From Pleurodeles waltl (Eukaryota > Chordata > Amphibia > Caudata > Salamandridae): a stretch of DNA of 64,000 nucleotides. The translations under genes and the position numbers were made by a program. This document shows, piece after piece, positions 54,332 to 64,000 of the stretch (within the stretch, counting starts at the first letter, position 1; every line of letters begins with the position of its first letter). The notes beneath the pieces were generated by a model, which was not told the DNA's origin, made no database searches, and saw only the letters and a program-made list of their open reading frames with translations. The stretch lies in NCBI RefSeq assembly GCF_031143425.1, contig NC_090439.1:349922027-349986026 (forward strand), given 5' to 3'.

Positions 54332-54690
54332 ATGTGTTTTGTTGTCCCTTGTATGTAAATGTTGTGCTGCAAGCATGTCTGTTTGCAATTCTCTAAGAAT
54401 GCGTGTATGTTCAATTGTCCAGAATTTGCTTGAAAAATCAGGACGTATCAGATCATATAAAGGTTTTATGCGTGTAGCATAATCTGGGATGGAAGTTCGG
54501 CCAACATTTAGGAAACCCAATAGAGATTGTAGTTTTTTTAATCGTATTTGGTGGTTGTAACTGTGTACATTTTTCTAAGAATTGTGGCGCTAGGCTCTTT
54601 CCTTCACTTGACAGCTCATATCCCAGAAACAGGACGCTGGTTCTGGGTGAACCACCAGAAGTTGAAGACAAATTCTATTTCCTAGACTGA
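54332..54690 (-). pseudogene. Retroviral RT fragment
   Basis: Minus-strand frames with 'SVLFLGYELSSEGKSLAPQF' (about 54590-54650) and 'IGFPKCWPNFHP' or, in the shifted frame, 'MGFLNVGRTSIPDYATRIKP' followed by 'LYDLIRP'. This is the end of the RT palm and the thumb of a retroviral pol. Sequence similarity to pol ends at about 54690, before the catalytic box. The fragment ends at the Harbinger boundary and resumes at 46602. Confidence 0.6.
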
Positions 54691-55923
54691 GTATGCCAGT
54701 GCCACCATAGAACTTTTTAATTATTTCTGGTTGAACTTCTTTCCTTCTTCCTTTCTTTGAGAAGAAAATGCTACTGGAACATTATGTTTGTGTTGTATTT
54801 ATGCTGCCTCACCATTTCTTAGTCACATATTACATGGCCAGATTGGACTTGGACCCGTGTATAGGGAAGAAGCCCCTACATTCCCTTTAGGGAAGTAGAG
54901 AGGAGACCTGCCACCCTCACATTCCATTGTGATCCTTTTTTTTAACATCACTTAGCAGGGCTGCCTCAGAAGAACATTGATTAAAAGACTGCCAGTGCCA
55001 AATTCCAATGTGTTGCTTCTTGCTACCAATGGAGATGATATTTTGGTCAACCACCATGCTTGGATTGAAAGAGGGAACTACTAAGTATTGCACCAATGAG
55101 TAGTGATATATTGAGTGATTGTGAGTGATGATTGATGATGCTTGTGGTGGTTGACAGTGAGTGAGGGAGTTCAACAAATTTGTAAAATTGATTCTGATGA
55201 TTTGCAATTTTTGAGACCTGATGGGTGATAATTTTTTACTGAAAGTGATTAGTCTTTCAAACTTAGTGAAATTTACCTGCATGGTCCATTCCTTATTTCT
55301 GGTTCCTCAGACCAGTCATTTTAGTTACGAAACACAAATCTACACAAAAACCTCTAGTTCTGATTCTCTCTCCGTTCTTCAACAGCGGTGCACTTGATTA
55401 CACAGGTCTACCTTGCTCACTTTGGGACTGGGACAGAGACCCTCAGAATCAGGAGAAGGAGGATGGAAGGGTTCAGGGCAGGACTACCTCAAAAGCTAGA
55501 AGGAGAAAGTTATCAAAGAGAAACCATGATGATGGCGAAGACATTGAGGCCTAGTACTCACTGAGGTCTCTGGACTAGAGAGACAAGCACTGATTTGGGA
55601 AATGCTGCTGAGTCTGTGTTTGCTGCATTGCTGGCTCAAATGTGAAACTCCTCTTTATGTTCTTGCTCTGCCTCTGAGTCGTCTTGGTACACTCCTCACT
55701 CCTCACGAAGCTTACCATGCTTCCCTTTGTCCTTCTCCTTTAACCTGTAATTCAGTTACTGTTTTTTTCAATATGCAGGCCTTCTCCTAGTGCATGAACA
55801 AAACTTGGTGAAAGCTCAAGACTCCAGCTTACCAACTGGACAGGTTCAGCCAGGCATCTAAGAGTGATAGACATTTCAAGAAGAATTGAGATGCACCACC
55901 CAATTTGGCAATAAGGTATAATT
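54691..55923. other. No recognised gene
   Basis: AT-rich sequence with short frames only; the 121-codon minus-strand frame at 54917-55282 has no motif. I looked for upstream retroviral pol, gag or LTR sequence here and found none. Confidence 0.4.
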
Positions 55924-56403
55924 TTCCTTTTAACAATCAACATTTTTAGAATTGGTTGGGTTAACTTCAGTCCTCCATAATTTGTACTTTTCGAACGTAG
56001 AAGATATAATATTTAGAGATATTCTATCTTAGGTCTCTCTGGGGCAGAAGAACTGTTTGCAATGTATTTAACTGAACTGTGTCATACTTATCCCTTCATC
56101 ATTTCCTTCCACAACAGATTGATGATGGTGTGCTGCTCAGCTCCCAGATGAATATTGATGTGGTTCCTTTTAACAATCAACATTTTTAGAATTGGATGGG
56201 TATACTTCAATCCTCCATAATTTGTACTTTTCTAACCTAGAAGATATAACATTTAGAGCTATATTATCTTAGGTCTCTCTGGGGTAGAAGAACTGTTTGC
56301 AAGGAATTTAACTGAACTGTGACATACTTATCCCTTCATTGTTTCCTTCCACAACAGATTGATGATGGTGTGCTGCTCAGATCCCCGATGAATATGGATG
56401 TGG
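55924..56403 (+). repeat. 240-bp tandem duplication
   Basis: The segment 55924-56163 is followed directly by a second copy, 56164-56403. Both contain AACAATCAACATTTTTAGAATTGG, TTAGGTCTCTCTGGGG.AGAAGAACTG and ATTGATGATGGTGTGCTGCTC, with about a dozen differences. There is no coding signal beyond a 68-codon chance frame. Confidence 0.9.
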
Positions 56404-59039
56404 ATTCTTTTGTGTTGTGTTTGTCTTTGTCACACCTTTCCCAAAACCTCCTTTCCCATCCATTCAATGAGCCCCTGACCCCAAAGCTGTGTGATTTAGT
56501 GTTAACATTTTACACTATAATTTGATAAACAAATTGCTGGGGCGGATGTGGTGAAAGCGACACCAAGTCACTGCATGAATATTCCCCACTGGCCCCTTCA
56601 ACATCATCATTCATGCTTTGTGTTGTGCGTTGCATAAATGCTTAACCTTGTCCAACCACTGTTGACTCTGACCCACTTCTCCGGACACCATGATTTAATT
56701 TCCTACGTTTAGTTTTTAGATAATAGCTCCCCGCCATTGCTCAGAAGAAGTGGATATTGCTAGTTTTTATTATCCTATCAGGTCTTCTTTGTTGTGTGTC
56801 AAATAATGTTATTGCGGCAGTCTGGCCTTAATCTTCATAAAGTTACTATGATATATTATGACCCACTAACTCTCTGTTCTCTGTTGATCTAGTTGACAGT
56901 GATGGATAACCCTTTGACTATTCCTGAAGTTGGAGTTTGCATAGTTGGGAATGACACCTTCTATTCTGTCTTCCTTCTTAGCGTGCTAGCCTGCTACTTC
57001 TACTACCTACCACCCCTAAAGGTGCCACCTTGGAAAAAACCCTGCAGTAAGAAGACTTCCTGGTTTCATCTATTCAGGTAAGAGAAGAACTATGGATTGA
57101 AGTGAAATTGTTTAGTTAGTAATTAACTCCTACTGAAGAAGATATTGTCTGTGTTTGTCTAGGTTTTGTAGGCAAGATAGGCAATGGCAAACATCCCCCT
57201 AGTGGTCAATACAGTTAAAGAGGACAGTAGAGAAAGCAAATTACATACAGTTTTGTAGCAGATTTAAAAACACATGCTACACTAAAAGACAGCAGTGTAA
57301 ACTAAAACACCAAAATAAACATTTGAGGCATAAATCAAGTAAAATAAACTATCCACTTTTTATTTTTAACAAATACAAAAACCCACCCCTCCACATACAA
57401 AAGTCCTGTCCCCAAAAAGTCCTACGAAAAGTCCAATGTAAAAACCAGTCCTAACTCTCTCCCCACCCTCTCCATCCACAACAAGTACCCCTCCCACCAA
57501 AACAAAAAAAATTAAAAAAGAGTCAGAAGAGGTCATTCTCGACACGGGTCAGGACACGGCGTTGGAAGTTGCGGTCTGAGCGCAAGGGGGGTTGGCAGCA
57601 ATGGAGGAACAGGGACTGGCAGATGCCAGCTGGCAGCTGCGATGACGGTGCCACTGGGAGGCTGGAGGTACTAATGGCTGGTTGGAAGAGCTGGGACAGT
57701 CCGGCATGTTGGCAGCTGCCTGGGCTTCGTCCTCTTCCTCCTGAAGGGGCACCAGCCACCAATATTCATTACGGATGCCCTCCAACCTCTGCCATCTCAG
57801 CCGGGCTGCTATCTCCTGGTGAGTTAGATGTCCACTAGGAGCAGCTACAGCAGGAAAGAAAAAGGAAAATGAAAATTGTAAACTGTGCTATGTGAAACAT
57901 TTTTTTTTTATGTGGGGTGGCACAGTAGCAGTAAATTGCTGGTCCCCTAGGGACATTGGTATTTGATGTGTCAGATTACCACAAGTCATAGAGCCATTTT
58001 TTTACCCACACATACCTGACTGTACTTGAAGTAAAAAGGGTAAAATTTGAACTGGCATGAATCCATTAGGGAATCCATGAAATATTAATCACTTGTACAT
58101 ATGTCAAAAGGGATTTTGAAATATTTTTTGGGTGGCTGGGTCAGAACTTTGGAAGGAATAAAAGACTAAAGTATTGGAAGGTGACATAGTGGGCACTTGG
58201 AGGGAAGGGAAACAGACCTGGTAAGTTTGTAAAGCATTGACAAGAAAACTTTGTAAATATTGCATTAACTGAAGCAGATGCACATTGCAGACAACATTAA
58301 TGTACTGCTGAATTGACCCACAATGCAATTAGATCATAGTAGCATGGGTGATTAATGGGGAAGGAGGTATGGGTGGGAGGATACATATCTGCCTTTCTTC
58401 ACCTACAGTGAGTTAAAGGAGAAGACAGAAAATTAAAATACCCTCACTTTGAACCAAAGCTCTCATAACCATGCAAAGCAAGTGAATTACGTGAACAGCA
58501 GACACGTCCCTCTTCAGAACTGCTCCCTTGTTTCTTGATCCAAGCAATTATACATTCATCTTTTCATTCATCTATTCTATTTACCATTTGATACCCACCA
58601 TTTAATCTTTACAGTCTCTTGCCAAGTCTTTCACTGTTCCAATCCAGCTATCTGCATATCCACCCGTCCATCCATACACCCTGCTTTCACCTATCCATCC
58701 GTTTACCTGCATATCGTCCATTACCATCGTTTGGTACCATCTACCCATTCCTCACCTGAGCATCAGCATTTACCCATCCACCCTTCAACCACTGAGGCAT
58801 CTTTTCACCCCTTTCGTCCATCCTTTCACCCACCCATCCGTCTCCTATCTTAGCTAGTACAGACAGGAGGAAGTCAGGTACAAAAAATTTAAAATATATA
58901 AATGGAGGGATAAAAAGCATTTAACAAAGCTTTAAATCCCTCCATAAATAAGTTTTTTTTAAAAGGTAGACAGGCACAATAAAACTAAAAGAAAAATTAT
59001 TCAAAATTAGGAGACGCTGAAATTTGCTAAATAGTAATA
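56404..59039. other. No recognised gene
   Basis: No gene that I can name. The minus strand at 57549-57838 has an open frame with 'LTHQEIAARLRWQRLEGIRN' and an acidic segment after it, which could be an exon of a transposon DNA-binding protein but lacks a decisive motif. 58550-58850 is a degenerate (CCAT)-rich stretch. The rest is AT-rich without repeats I recognise. Confidence 0.35.
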
Positions 59040-59520
59040 ATATAACAGGAAGCCTTACTAGGGCCAGCAGATCTGCCAGCATCCACAGTGTGTGACGACG
59101 AAGCTCTCGCGGAGGTCACGAAGCTCTCGTGAGATCTCGTTCGTAGATCGGCAAACACGGCGGCTGTGAGTGCAGCTTCAGCTCCAGCGGGTAGGTGGCC
59201 CCGGGCCACCTCCCTCTCTTTTGGCCGGGACGGCGGTTGGAGGAACCCGGAGTTGCACGGAAAGTGCGGGAGCCGTGGAGACTCGGCGGTACAGCAAGGT
59301 GCCTAGGAGTGATGCCTGGACACCGCCTGGACACCGCCTGGACCGCCTGGGCTGCCTGGACTGTTGAAGGCAGGTGGAGCACTGGAGGAGCCCGGAAGAG
59401 CCCAGAAGACCCCAGAAGGAGCCCGGAAGAAGCAGGGGAGTCATGGGAGCCGCCAAGGTTCGGAGGCTCGTCGGTGCAGGAGAGAAGGTGACAGAAAAAC
59501 CATGAATTGTTTTACCACAA
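59040..59520 (+). promoter_or_regulatory. GC-rich candidate LINE 5' region
   Basis: CpG-containing GC-rich sequence in otherwise AT-rich surroundings. It has a CGCCTGGACAC minisatellite (59319-59365), GAGCCCGGAAGA-type repeats (59388-59440) and a direct duplication of CACGAAGCTCTCG-type words (59096-59130). It precedes the ORF1-like region by about 600 bp, which fits a LINE 5' UTR with internal promoter, but a CpG island of other origin is possible. Confidence 0.35.
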
Positions 59521-60137
59521 CATTGCATGGACACTTGCCCGTACTGCCAGAGGCAGGTGACCTGTGGATCGCGACCTGGCTGGGGACCGCGATACATTGG
59601 CAGCTAGCTGTTTTGTGGTGATTGAGAAGTGGGTCCTTTGGGCTTGGTTTTGTTTTGCCTTACCTTGTCCTTGCTTCACTCTTCTGGTCACACAGTCTGA
59701 AGCAACGTAGGTGCGAGTGCGGCTTATCGTCCTAAGCCATGTTTTCTGTTAAAGTTCCCCAGGAGTATCAGTCAAGGAAAAGCCAAAAGCACAGAACAAA
59801 AGGTTCCTGTTTAGATGAAGTCTATTTTGTTATATTCAACCTTAGGAGTGCCCTGTCTGGTAACTAAAGTCTCTGGAAGTGCCTTGGTTTGAGATTCGGC
59901 CTGCCTAAAGTATCTTTTGGCTTACCACTTCTCTCCCTATCCTGGAAATAATCAATACACAGACAAAGGGCCTAAGGGGTGTGAATACAGGAGCGGAAAT
60001 GTAAAAAAAAGGCAAAAGAATTGTCAGCCAGGTGTCCAAGGTAATCCCTTTCCTGGACACGACGCCTAAACGTCTTTGAATGGGCAGAGCCTTTCTTAAT
60101 CGGGCATGTAAAAAGACTAAATCAAAGAAAGAAGAGT

Positions 60138-62034
60138 ATGTCCCACCTGAATACTAAAAATTGCTGTACAATCCTGCCTTTTCTGCATAAGGAGATCCCT
60201 GATGATTTCTCTTCCAAGAAGGAAGTCTTTGCAACTTCTGATGGTCTTGTTATTTCCGGAACTGCTTTGGCTCCATCTCTCCCTAACGGGCAGTCGCCCA
60301 TTGCTGAGGGGGACCTGGATAATACGATGCTCTCTCCCGCCTACTCGGGTCCCCCCGGGATATAGGGGATTTCACCTTACCGGACATTGAAGTGAAAGGA
60401 GCATATGACGTAAAGAGCTTGTCCTCTTGCTGCACGTCCCTGTCCTTAGCCGGAAGAAAGGAATCTCCGTGTTTAAGACCTATAAGCAGTACACCTATGG
60501 AGTGCTCCTTATCTCCAACTTTTCCTTCTCTTTCCCCTGAGTTTTGTTCTCTAGAAATTTACCAAGTGCTCCTTTCGACCAACATACAGTATTATCAGAG
60601 TCTTTTAAATGCTTAGAGAGAATACTATCTTCTATTTTAGCGCTGTTAGAAACATCGATAAATAGCTTTGACCATTCTCAAGACACCCTAGTGGCTATTT
60701 TGAAAGTCCTGACTGGCCAAAAGAAGGAGGATCTACTTTGATAGAGATTGCTCCGATGCTTGCAAAGGAAGCTCCCAACAAACTGGGGGGGTAGTCATCC
60801 TAGTATACCGCTGTGCTCCTCAGATGTAATGTTGAACAACAACTCATCTAAATATCCCGTCCAGTCCACCAAGGGAACCCCGGCTGGTAAACCACGAGTG
60901 TCGCTTAGCCCCGTGAGATGTCTTTCAACTTTGAAAACATTGACTATTCTCTGGAAAACGTATTTTCTCCTGCACTTCCTCAGTTGAGTTCCTCGGTGGC
61001 AGTAAATCTGGAGTGATCTCGTTCCCTATTTTTTACCACAGACTAAGATCTTCCCTGTCCGCTCAACTGTGGAGTATAAGAGGAATAAATCTTTTAAGAA
61101 AGTAGACAATGTAGGGAAATTGAGAAAGCCTTTAAAAGGGAAAAAGCAGGGAAGAAAAGCTAAAAGGAAAATTTCCAAAAGAAGACCTAAGAAAGTAAAG
61201 TTCGATGTTCAGACTTCAACAGGAAGTCCTTCTCCCATGGAAGACAACAATAAAGTCTCTTCGGAGGATAGGCCTATCGATTGGAAAGACTCGGAAGACA
61301 TAGAACCCCTCTCTTCTAGGGATGAACTTTATTTAGTTCCCTTCTTGGATCCTCCTTTGGATTGATCAGATGAACTATCAACTGTAAAGAAGGTTACATC
61401 TTCTCTTAACCCACACGCTGATGCGCAAACAAATTTAATAACTTTGCATTTAATTCCTGCTAATTTGGCTATTGGAGCAGTCAATTGCGAGATGGAGAAT
61501 CCTTCCAGTCTCTCTGAGATGACATCATGCCTTTCGTTTTGCGCTTTATTTGATTCCCATTTACTTTTAAACCGTTCTCTTTTAATATCTTGTTTTAGAG
61601 ATATACCGGAGTTAAAATTAATCGAAAGCGATGACATCTCTCATGTACTCCTGATTCAGGGTCTCGACTCTGTAAAGACTAGAGTTTGGTTATATTCCAA
61701 AACCATTGTAAATTTTATTTTATTAAATTGTGAACACCTGCTACGTAGAGGCATTGATGTTGTCCCCGTCAGGAGTAAGGATTCCCATCTGTGTAGAATA
61801 CAGTTCTCTACTGCTCCTTGTATGAATAAAAGTAATCTTTTGTGTTGGAGAGAATCCCCTGTTCCCTCCCGAAAAAATGTTAAGGTCTCTCTTTTTCAGG
61901 GAGGAAGAGTGGTGAAGCTCGTTAAAGATGTCCCGTCACCTTCCTGTTCTTCCTCCAAGGATAACTGGAGCTGGCTGGCAGGGGCCTTAAATAATACCAG
62001 GGCAAAGAGGAGACTACTACAACAGGGCGTTTAA
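60138..62034 (+). pseudogene. LINE ORF1-like region, broken
   Basis: Successive frames: 60138-60365, 60544-60741 ('LERILSSILALLETSINSFD', helical), 61069-61365 (strongly basic, 'KKQGRKAKRKISKRRPKKVK', then acidic) and 61444-62034 (196 codons, ending four bases before the endonuclease frame). Basic and helical segments before an endonuclease-RT ORF are typical of LINE ORF1 nucleic-acid-binding proteins. I do not recognise a specific domain such as RRM, CCHC or esterase. Confidence 0.45.
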
Positions 62035-62037
62035 CCA

Positions 62038-63080
62038 TAATCTCCATGTGGTCTCTTGGAATGCTGCTGGACTAGAGAAACACACAGGTAAATTAGATCA
62101 TGGTGGTCATTCTGACCCTGGCGGTCTTTGACCGCCAGGGCGGAGGACCGCGGGAGCACCGCCGACAGGCCGGCGGTGCTCCAATGGGGATTCCGACCGC
62201 GGCGGTAAAGCCGCGGTCGGACCGGCACCACTGGCGGGGTCCCGCCAGTGTACCACGGCCCCATTGAATCCTCCGCGGCGGCGCAGCTTGCTGCACCGCC
62301 GCGGGGATTCCGACCCCCCCTACCGCCATCCAGATCCCGGCGGTCGGACCGCCGAGATCCGGATGGCGGTAGGGGGGGTCGCGGGGCCCCTGGGGGCCCC
62401 TGCAGTGCCCATGCCACTGGCATGGGCATTGCAGGGGCCCCCGTAAGAGGGCCCCTACATGTATTTCACTGTCTGCTGCGCAGACAGTGAAATACGCGAC
62501 GGGTGCAACTGCACCCGTCGCACAGCTTCCACTCCGCCAGCTCGATTCCGAGCCGGCTTCATCGTGGAAGCCTCTTTCCTGGCTGAAGGCGACCGCCCGC
62601 CAGCCCAGCGGGAAAGTCAGAATTACCGCCGCGGTCTTTCGACCGCGGAACGGTAACCTGACGGCGGGACTTTGGCGGGCGGCCTCCGCCGCCCGCCAAG
62701 GTCAGAATGAGGGCCCATATCTGCTCTCTCCAAGCAGATGTAGTTTGCATCCAAAGGACCTGGAGTGTAACTAATTTCTCTTACCTGGGGTACACAGCCC
62801 TTTGTCAAAAGGCACAGACATCCAGGATGGGGCATGAAAAAGGGGGTGCCGCTGTACTTTTAAAAGATAAGTATAAATGGGAGTTCTAAATTATTCCGGT
62901 CTCACAATATTCATATCAGACAATTAGAATTGTTCCTACATTGGAGGATGGCAGGAAAATGCCATTGTTACTGGTAAATGCTTATATTCCCCCTGAGAAG
63001 GAGTTTGATAGTATGTTGTTGCACATTCTGAATTGTATTTCTTCCTTTTTAAGTTCTCACGAAACTGCATTTGAAGTATT
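62038..63080 (+). pseudogene. LINE endonuclease, split by a MITE
   Basis: The 62038-62100 segment reads 'NLHVVSWNAAGLEKHTGKLD', the N-terminal 'SWN..GL' motif of an APE endonuclease. MITE C then intervenes. After 62716 the domain continues with 'ADVVCIQRTW' (the LQETW position), 'GGAAVLLKD', and in a shifted frame 'LLLVNAYIPPEKEFDSMLLH' (about 62970-63030). It stops near 63080 without GDFN or SDH motifs. Confidence 0.6.
62102..62715. mobile_element. Hairpin-chain MITE, copy C
   Basis: A 614-bp GC-rich element flanked by CAT at 62099-62101 and 62716-62718, with ends GGTGGTCATTCTGACC and GGTCAGAATGAGGGC. The same hairpin order as copies A and B, including 62192-62221 and 62462-62494. One arm of the large hairpin that corresponds to 1901-1959 in copy A is missing here. 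It lies within the LINE endonuclease. Confidence 0.8.
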
Positions 63081-63089
63081 GACCGTAAA

Positions 63090-64000
63090 ATGTTGTGGGT
63101 AAAATTATCAAAATTGGGGGTTCCTACAAATTTGCTACGCTTAATTATTGCCCTGCACTCTTCAACTTGGTGTAAAGTACTACTAGGTGGAGAGCAGGGT
63201 TTGTCCTCAGAATTCACGACAAAGAATGGTTTAAAACAGGGTTGCCTGTTGGCACCCCTGCTCTTTTCTTTATACATTCATGACCTTCCCTCTGTATTAG
63301 GGAACACCCAAGGTTTTCTGCCTATGATTGGAGGCGTTTCAATCTCGAGCCTCCTCTACGTGGATGACATTATGGTGTTGGATCTCACTCCAAAAGGTCT
63401 TAAAAGGCGGCTGGCTGCCTTACATGATTTCTCAAAACAGCATCACTTAAAAATAAATGTGTTAAAATCTCAAGTGGTATGCTTCTGGGGAAAAAAAAAT
63501 AAGTTTACATGGTCTGTGAGTCAGCAGAGCTTGGAGTGGATGAAATTCTATTGCTTTCTGGGAAAATGTTATCCTGTTCCCTTACTGATCGAGACCATAT
63601 AGAAAATAACATCAGCAAGGCTCTGTCGCAGTCCCATGGGATGTTAGCCTTTTTTAATGCCGTGGGTCAGCTGCATTTTTCCTACTCACTCTCTGTTTAT
63701 CAAGTAAAAATTCCATCCACCCTTCTGTATGCCATAGAAGGAATAGCAATCACAAAATGGGAGTTTTTGAACAAGATAGAAGGACGGATTTTAAGAAGAC
63801 TGGTCTCCTGTAATAATTCAGTTTTGGTGTCAGCCTTAAGGCTAGAATTTGGCATCAAGAGTATTTATACACAGAGCCTAGGTGCGGTAATTCGGAGAGC
63901 CTTCTGCCTAGCCAGAGTGCAGAGTCCTCTTTAAGATTCCTAGCATGTAAAGAAATATTTGGCTCATTAAGAGATAAATCTCAGTTTTATAGAAAGTTTA
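63090..64000 (+). pseudogene. LINE reverse transcriptase, incomplete
   Basis: Frame 63090-63602 begins inside the RT palm: 'LWVKLSKLGVPTNLLRLIIA', 'GLKQGCLLAPLLFSLYIHDL' and the catalytic 'SSLLYVDDIMVLDL' (about 63345-63390), then 'LKINVLKSQVVCF'. A frameshift near 63550 leads to 63509-63934 with 'ILRRLVSCNNSVLVSALRLE'. RT motifs before the palm are missing. The element continues past the window. Confidence 0.7.

Larger units (their letters stand above)
40255..54690 (-). mobile_element. Foamy-virus-like endogenous retrovirus, nested and 5'-truncated
   Basis: A minus-strand provirus remnant with, in transcription order: an RT fragment (54332-54690), RNase H, integrase with an SH3-like C-terminal domain, a pol-env overlap, an Env frame spanning about 1,030 codons once two MITEs are discounted, an accessory ORF, a polypurine tract and LTR sequence. 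The Env length, its long N-terminal leader with a membrane helix and basic cleavage-like site, and the downstream ORF are the pattern of spumaviruses, of which endogenous relatives are known in amphibians and fish. Gag, protease and the 5' LTR are absent. A 7.7-kb Harbinger splits pol. Stops and frameshifts make it inactive. Confidence 0.7.
59040..64000 (+). mobile_element. Non-LTR retrotransposon (LINE), decayed, runs off the window
   Basis: A plus-strand LINE. It has a GC-rich candidate 5' region (59040-59520), an ORF1-like basic region (60138-62034) and an endonuclease start at about 62038. That start is split by MITE C (62102-62715). RT follows from 63090 to the window end. Endonuclease and RT are joined by a large internal deletion near 63070-63090. 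The clade is uncertain; the RT resembles that of the LINE at 37227. Confidence 0.6.

Noticed and set aside
57523..57838. Possible exon on the minus strand (LTHQEIAARLRWQRLEGIRN)
   Set aside because: No splice-consistent continuation or known domain was found; two overlapping frames are equally open, so it is noted only in the gap description.

Overview
The window looks like intergenic or intronic DNA from a very large, transposon-filled vertebrate genome. I infer a salamander, most likely a newt of the Pleurodeles type. The reasons are several Harbinger-type DNA transposons and their GC-rich palindromic derivatives, Penelope-like elements, L2 and other LINEs, Ty3/gypsy DNA and a foamy-virus-like endogenous retrovirus packed together with no recognisable host gene. 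I saw no host exon, tRNA, rRNA or CRISPR. The species is an inference and was not tested.

Layout: 1430-2058 is a GC-rich MITE built as a chain of hairpins. 2062-5196 is a decayed L2 LINE (+). About 5390-17300 is a decayed Ty3/gypsy element (-), split by an 8.2-kb insert (7982-16144). The insert ends in ~530-560-bp inverted repeats and holds two Penelope-like elements head to head; smaller elements have landed in or beside each (10260-10720 and 13894-14481). 18235-22825 is a run of non-autonomous DNA elements. 27335-34480 is an unclassified repeat with ~390-bp tandem units, into which a two-gene Harbinger (29441-33037) inserted. 35216-39262 is a LINE preceded by four ~110-bp monomers. About 40255-54690 is a foamy-like endogenous retrovirus (-): accessory ORF, a very long env, and integrase, RNase H and RT remnants. 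Two foldback MITEs sit in its env, and a 7.7-kb Harbinger with three genes (46606-54328) sits in its pol. 54691-59039 is mostly featureless apart from a 240-bp tandem duplication. 59040-64000 is another LINE, with a hairpin-chain MITE (62102-62715) in its endonuclease region, and it runs off the window.

The genes present serve the elements themselves. Harbinger needs a DDE transposase plus a Myb/SANT-like partner. The three-gene copy has one Myb-like gene convergent with the transposase and a second divergent from it across a short CCAAT-containing spacer. Its terminal repeats resemble those of the three hairpin-chain MITEs, so its family probably mobilised them. The Penelope elements encode reverse transcriptase plus GIY-YIG nuclease. 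Nesting gives relative ages: gypsy before Penelope pair before MITEs; retrovirus before Harbinger and foldback MITEs; LINE before MITE.

Nearly every coding region carries frameshifts or stops. The clearest intact ORFs are a 543-codon Penelope RT/GIY-YIG frame and a spliced 450-residue Myb-like gene in the two-gene Harbinger. All family calls come from reading motifs by eye; no database search was possible.
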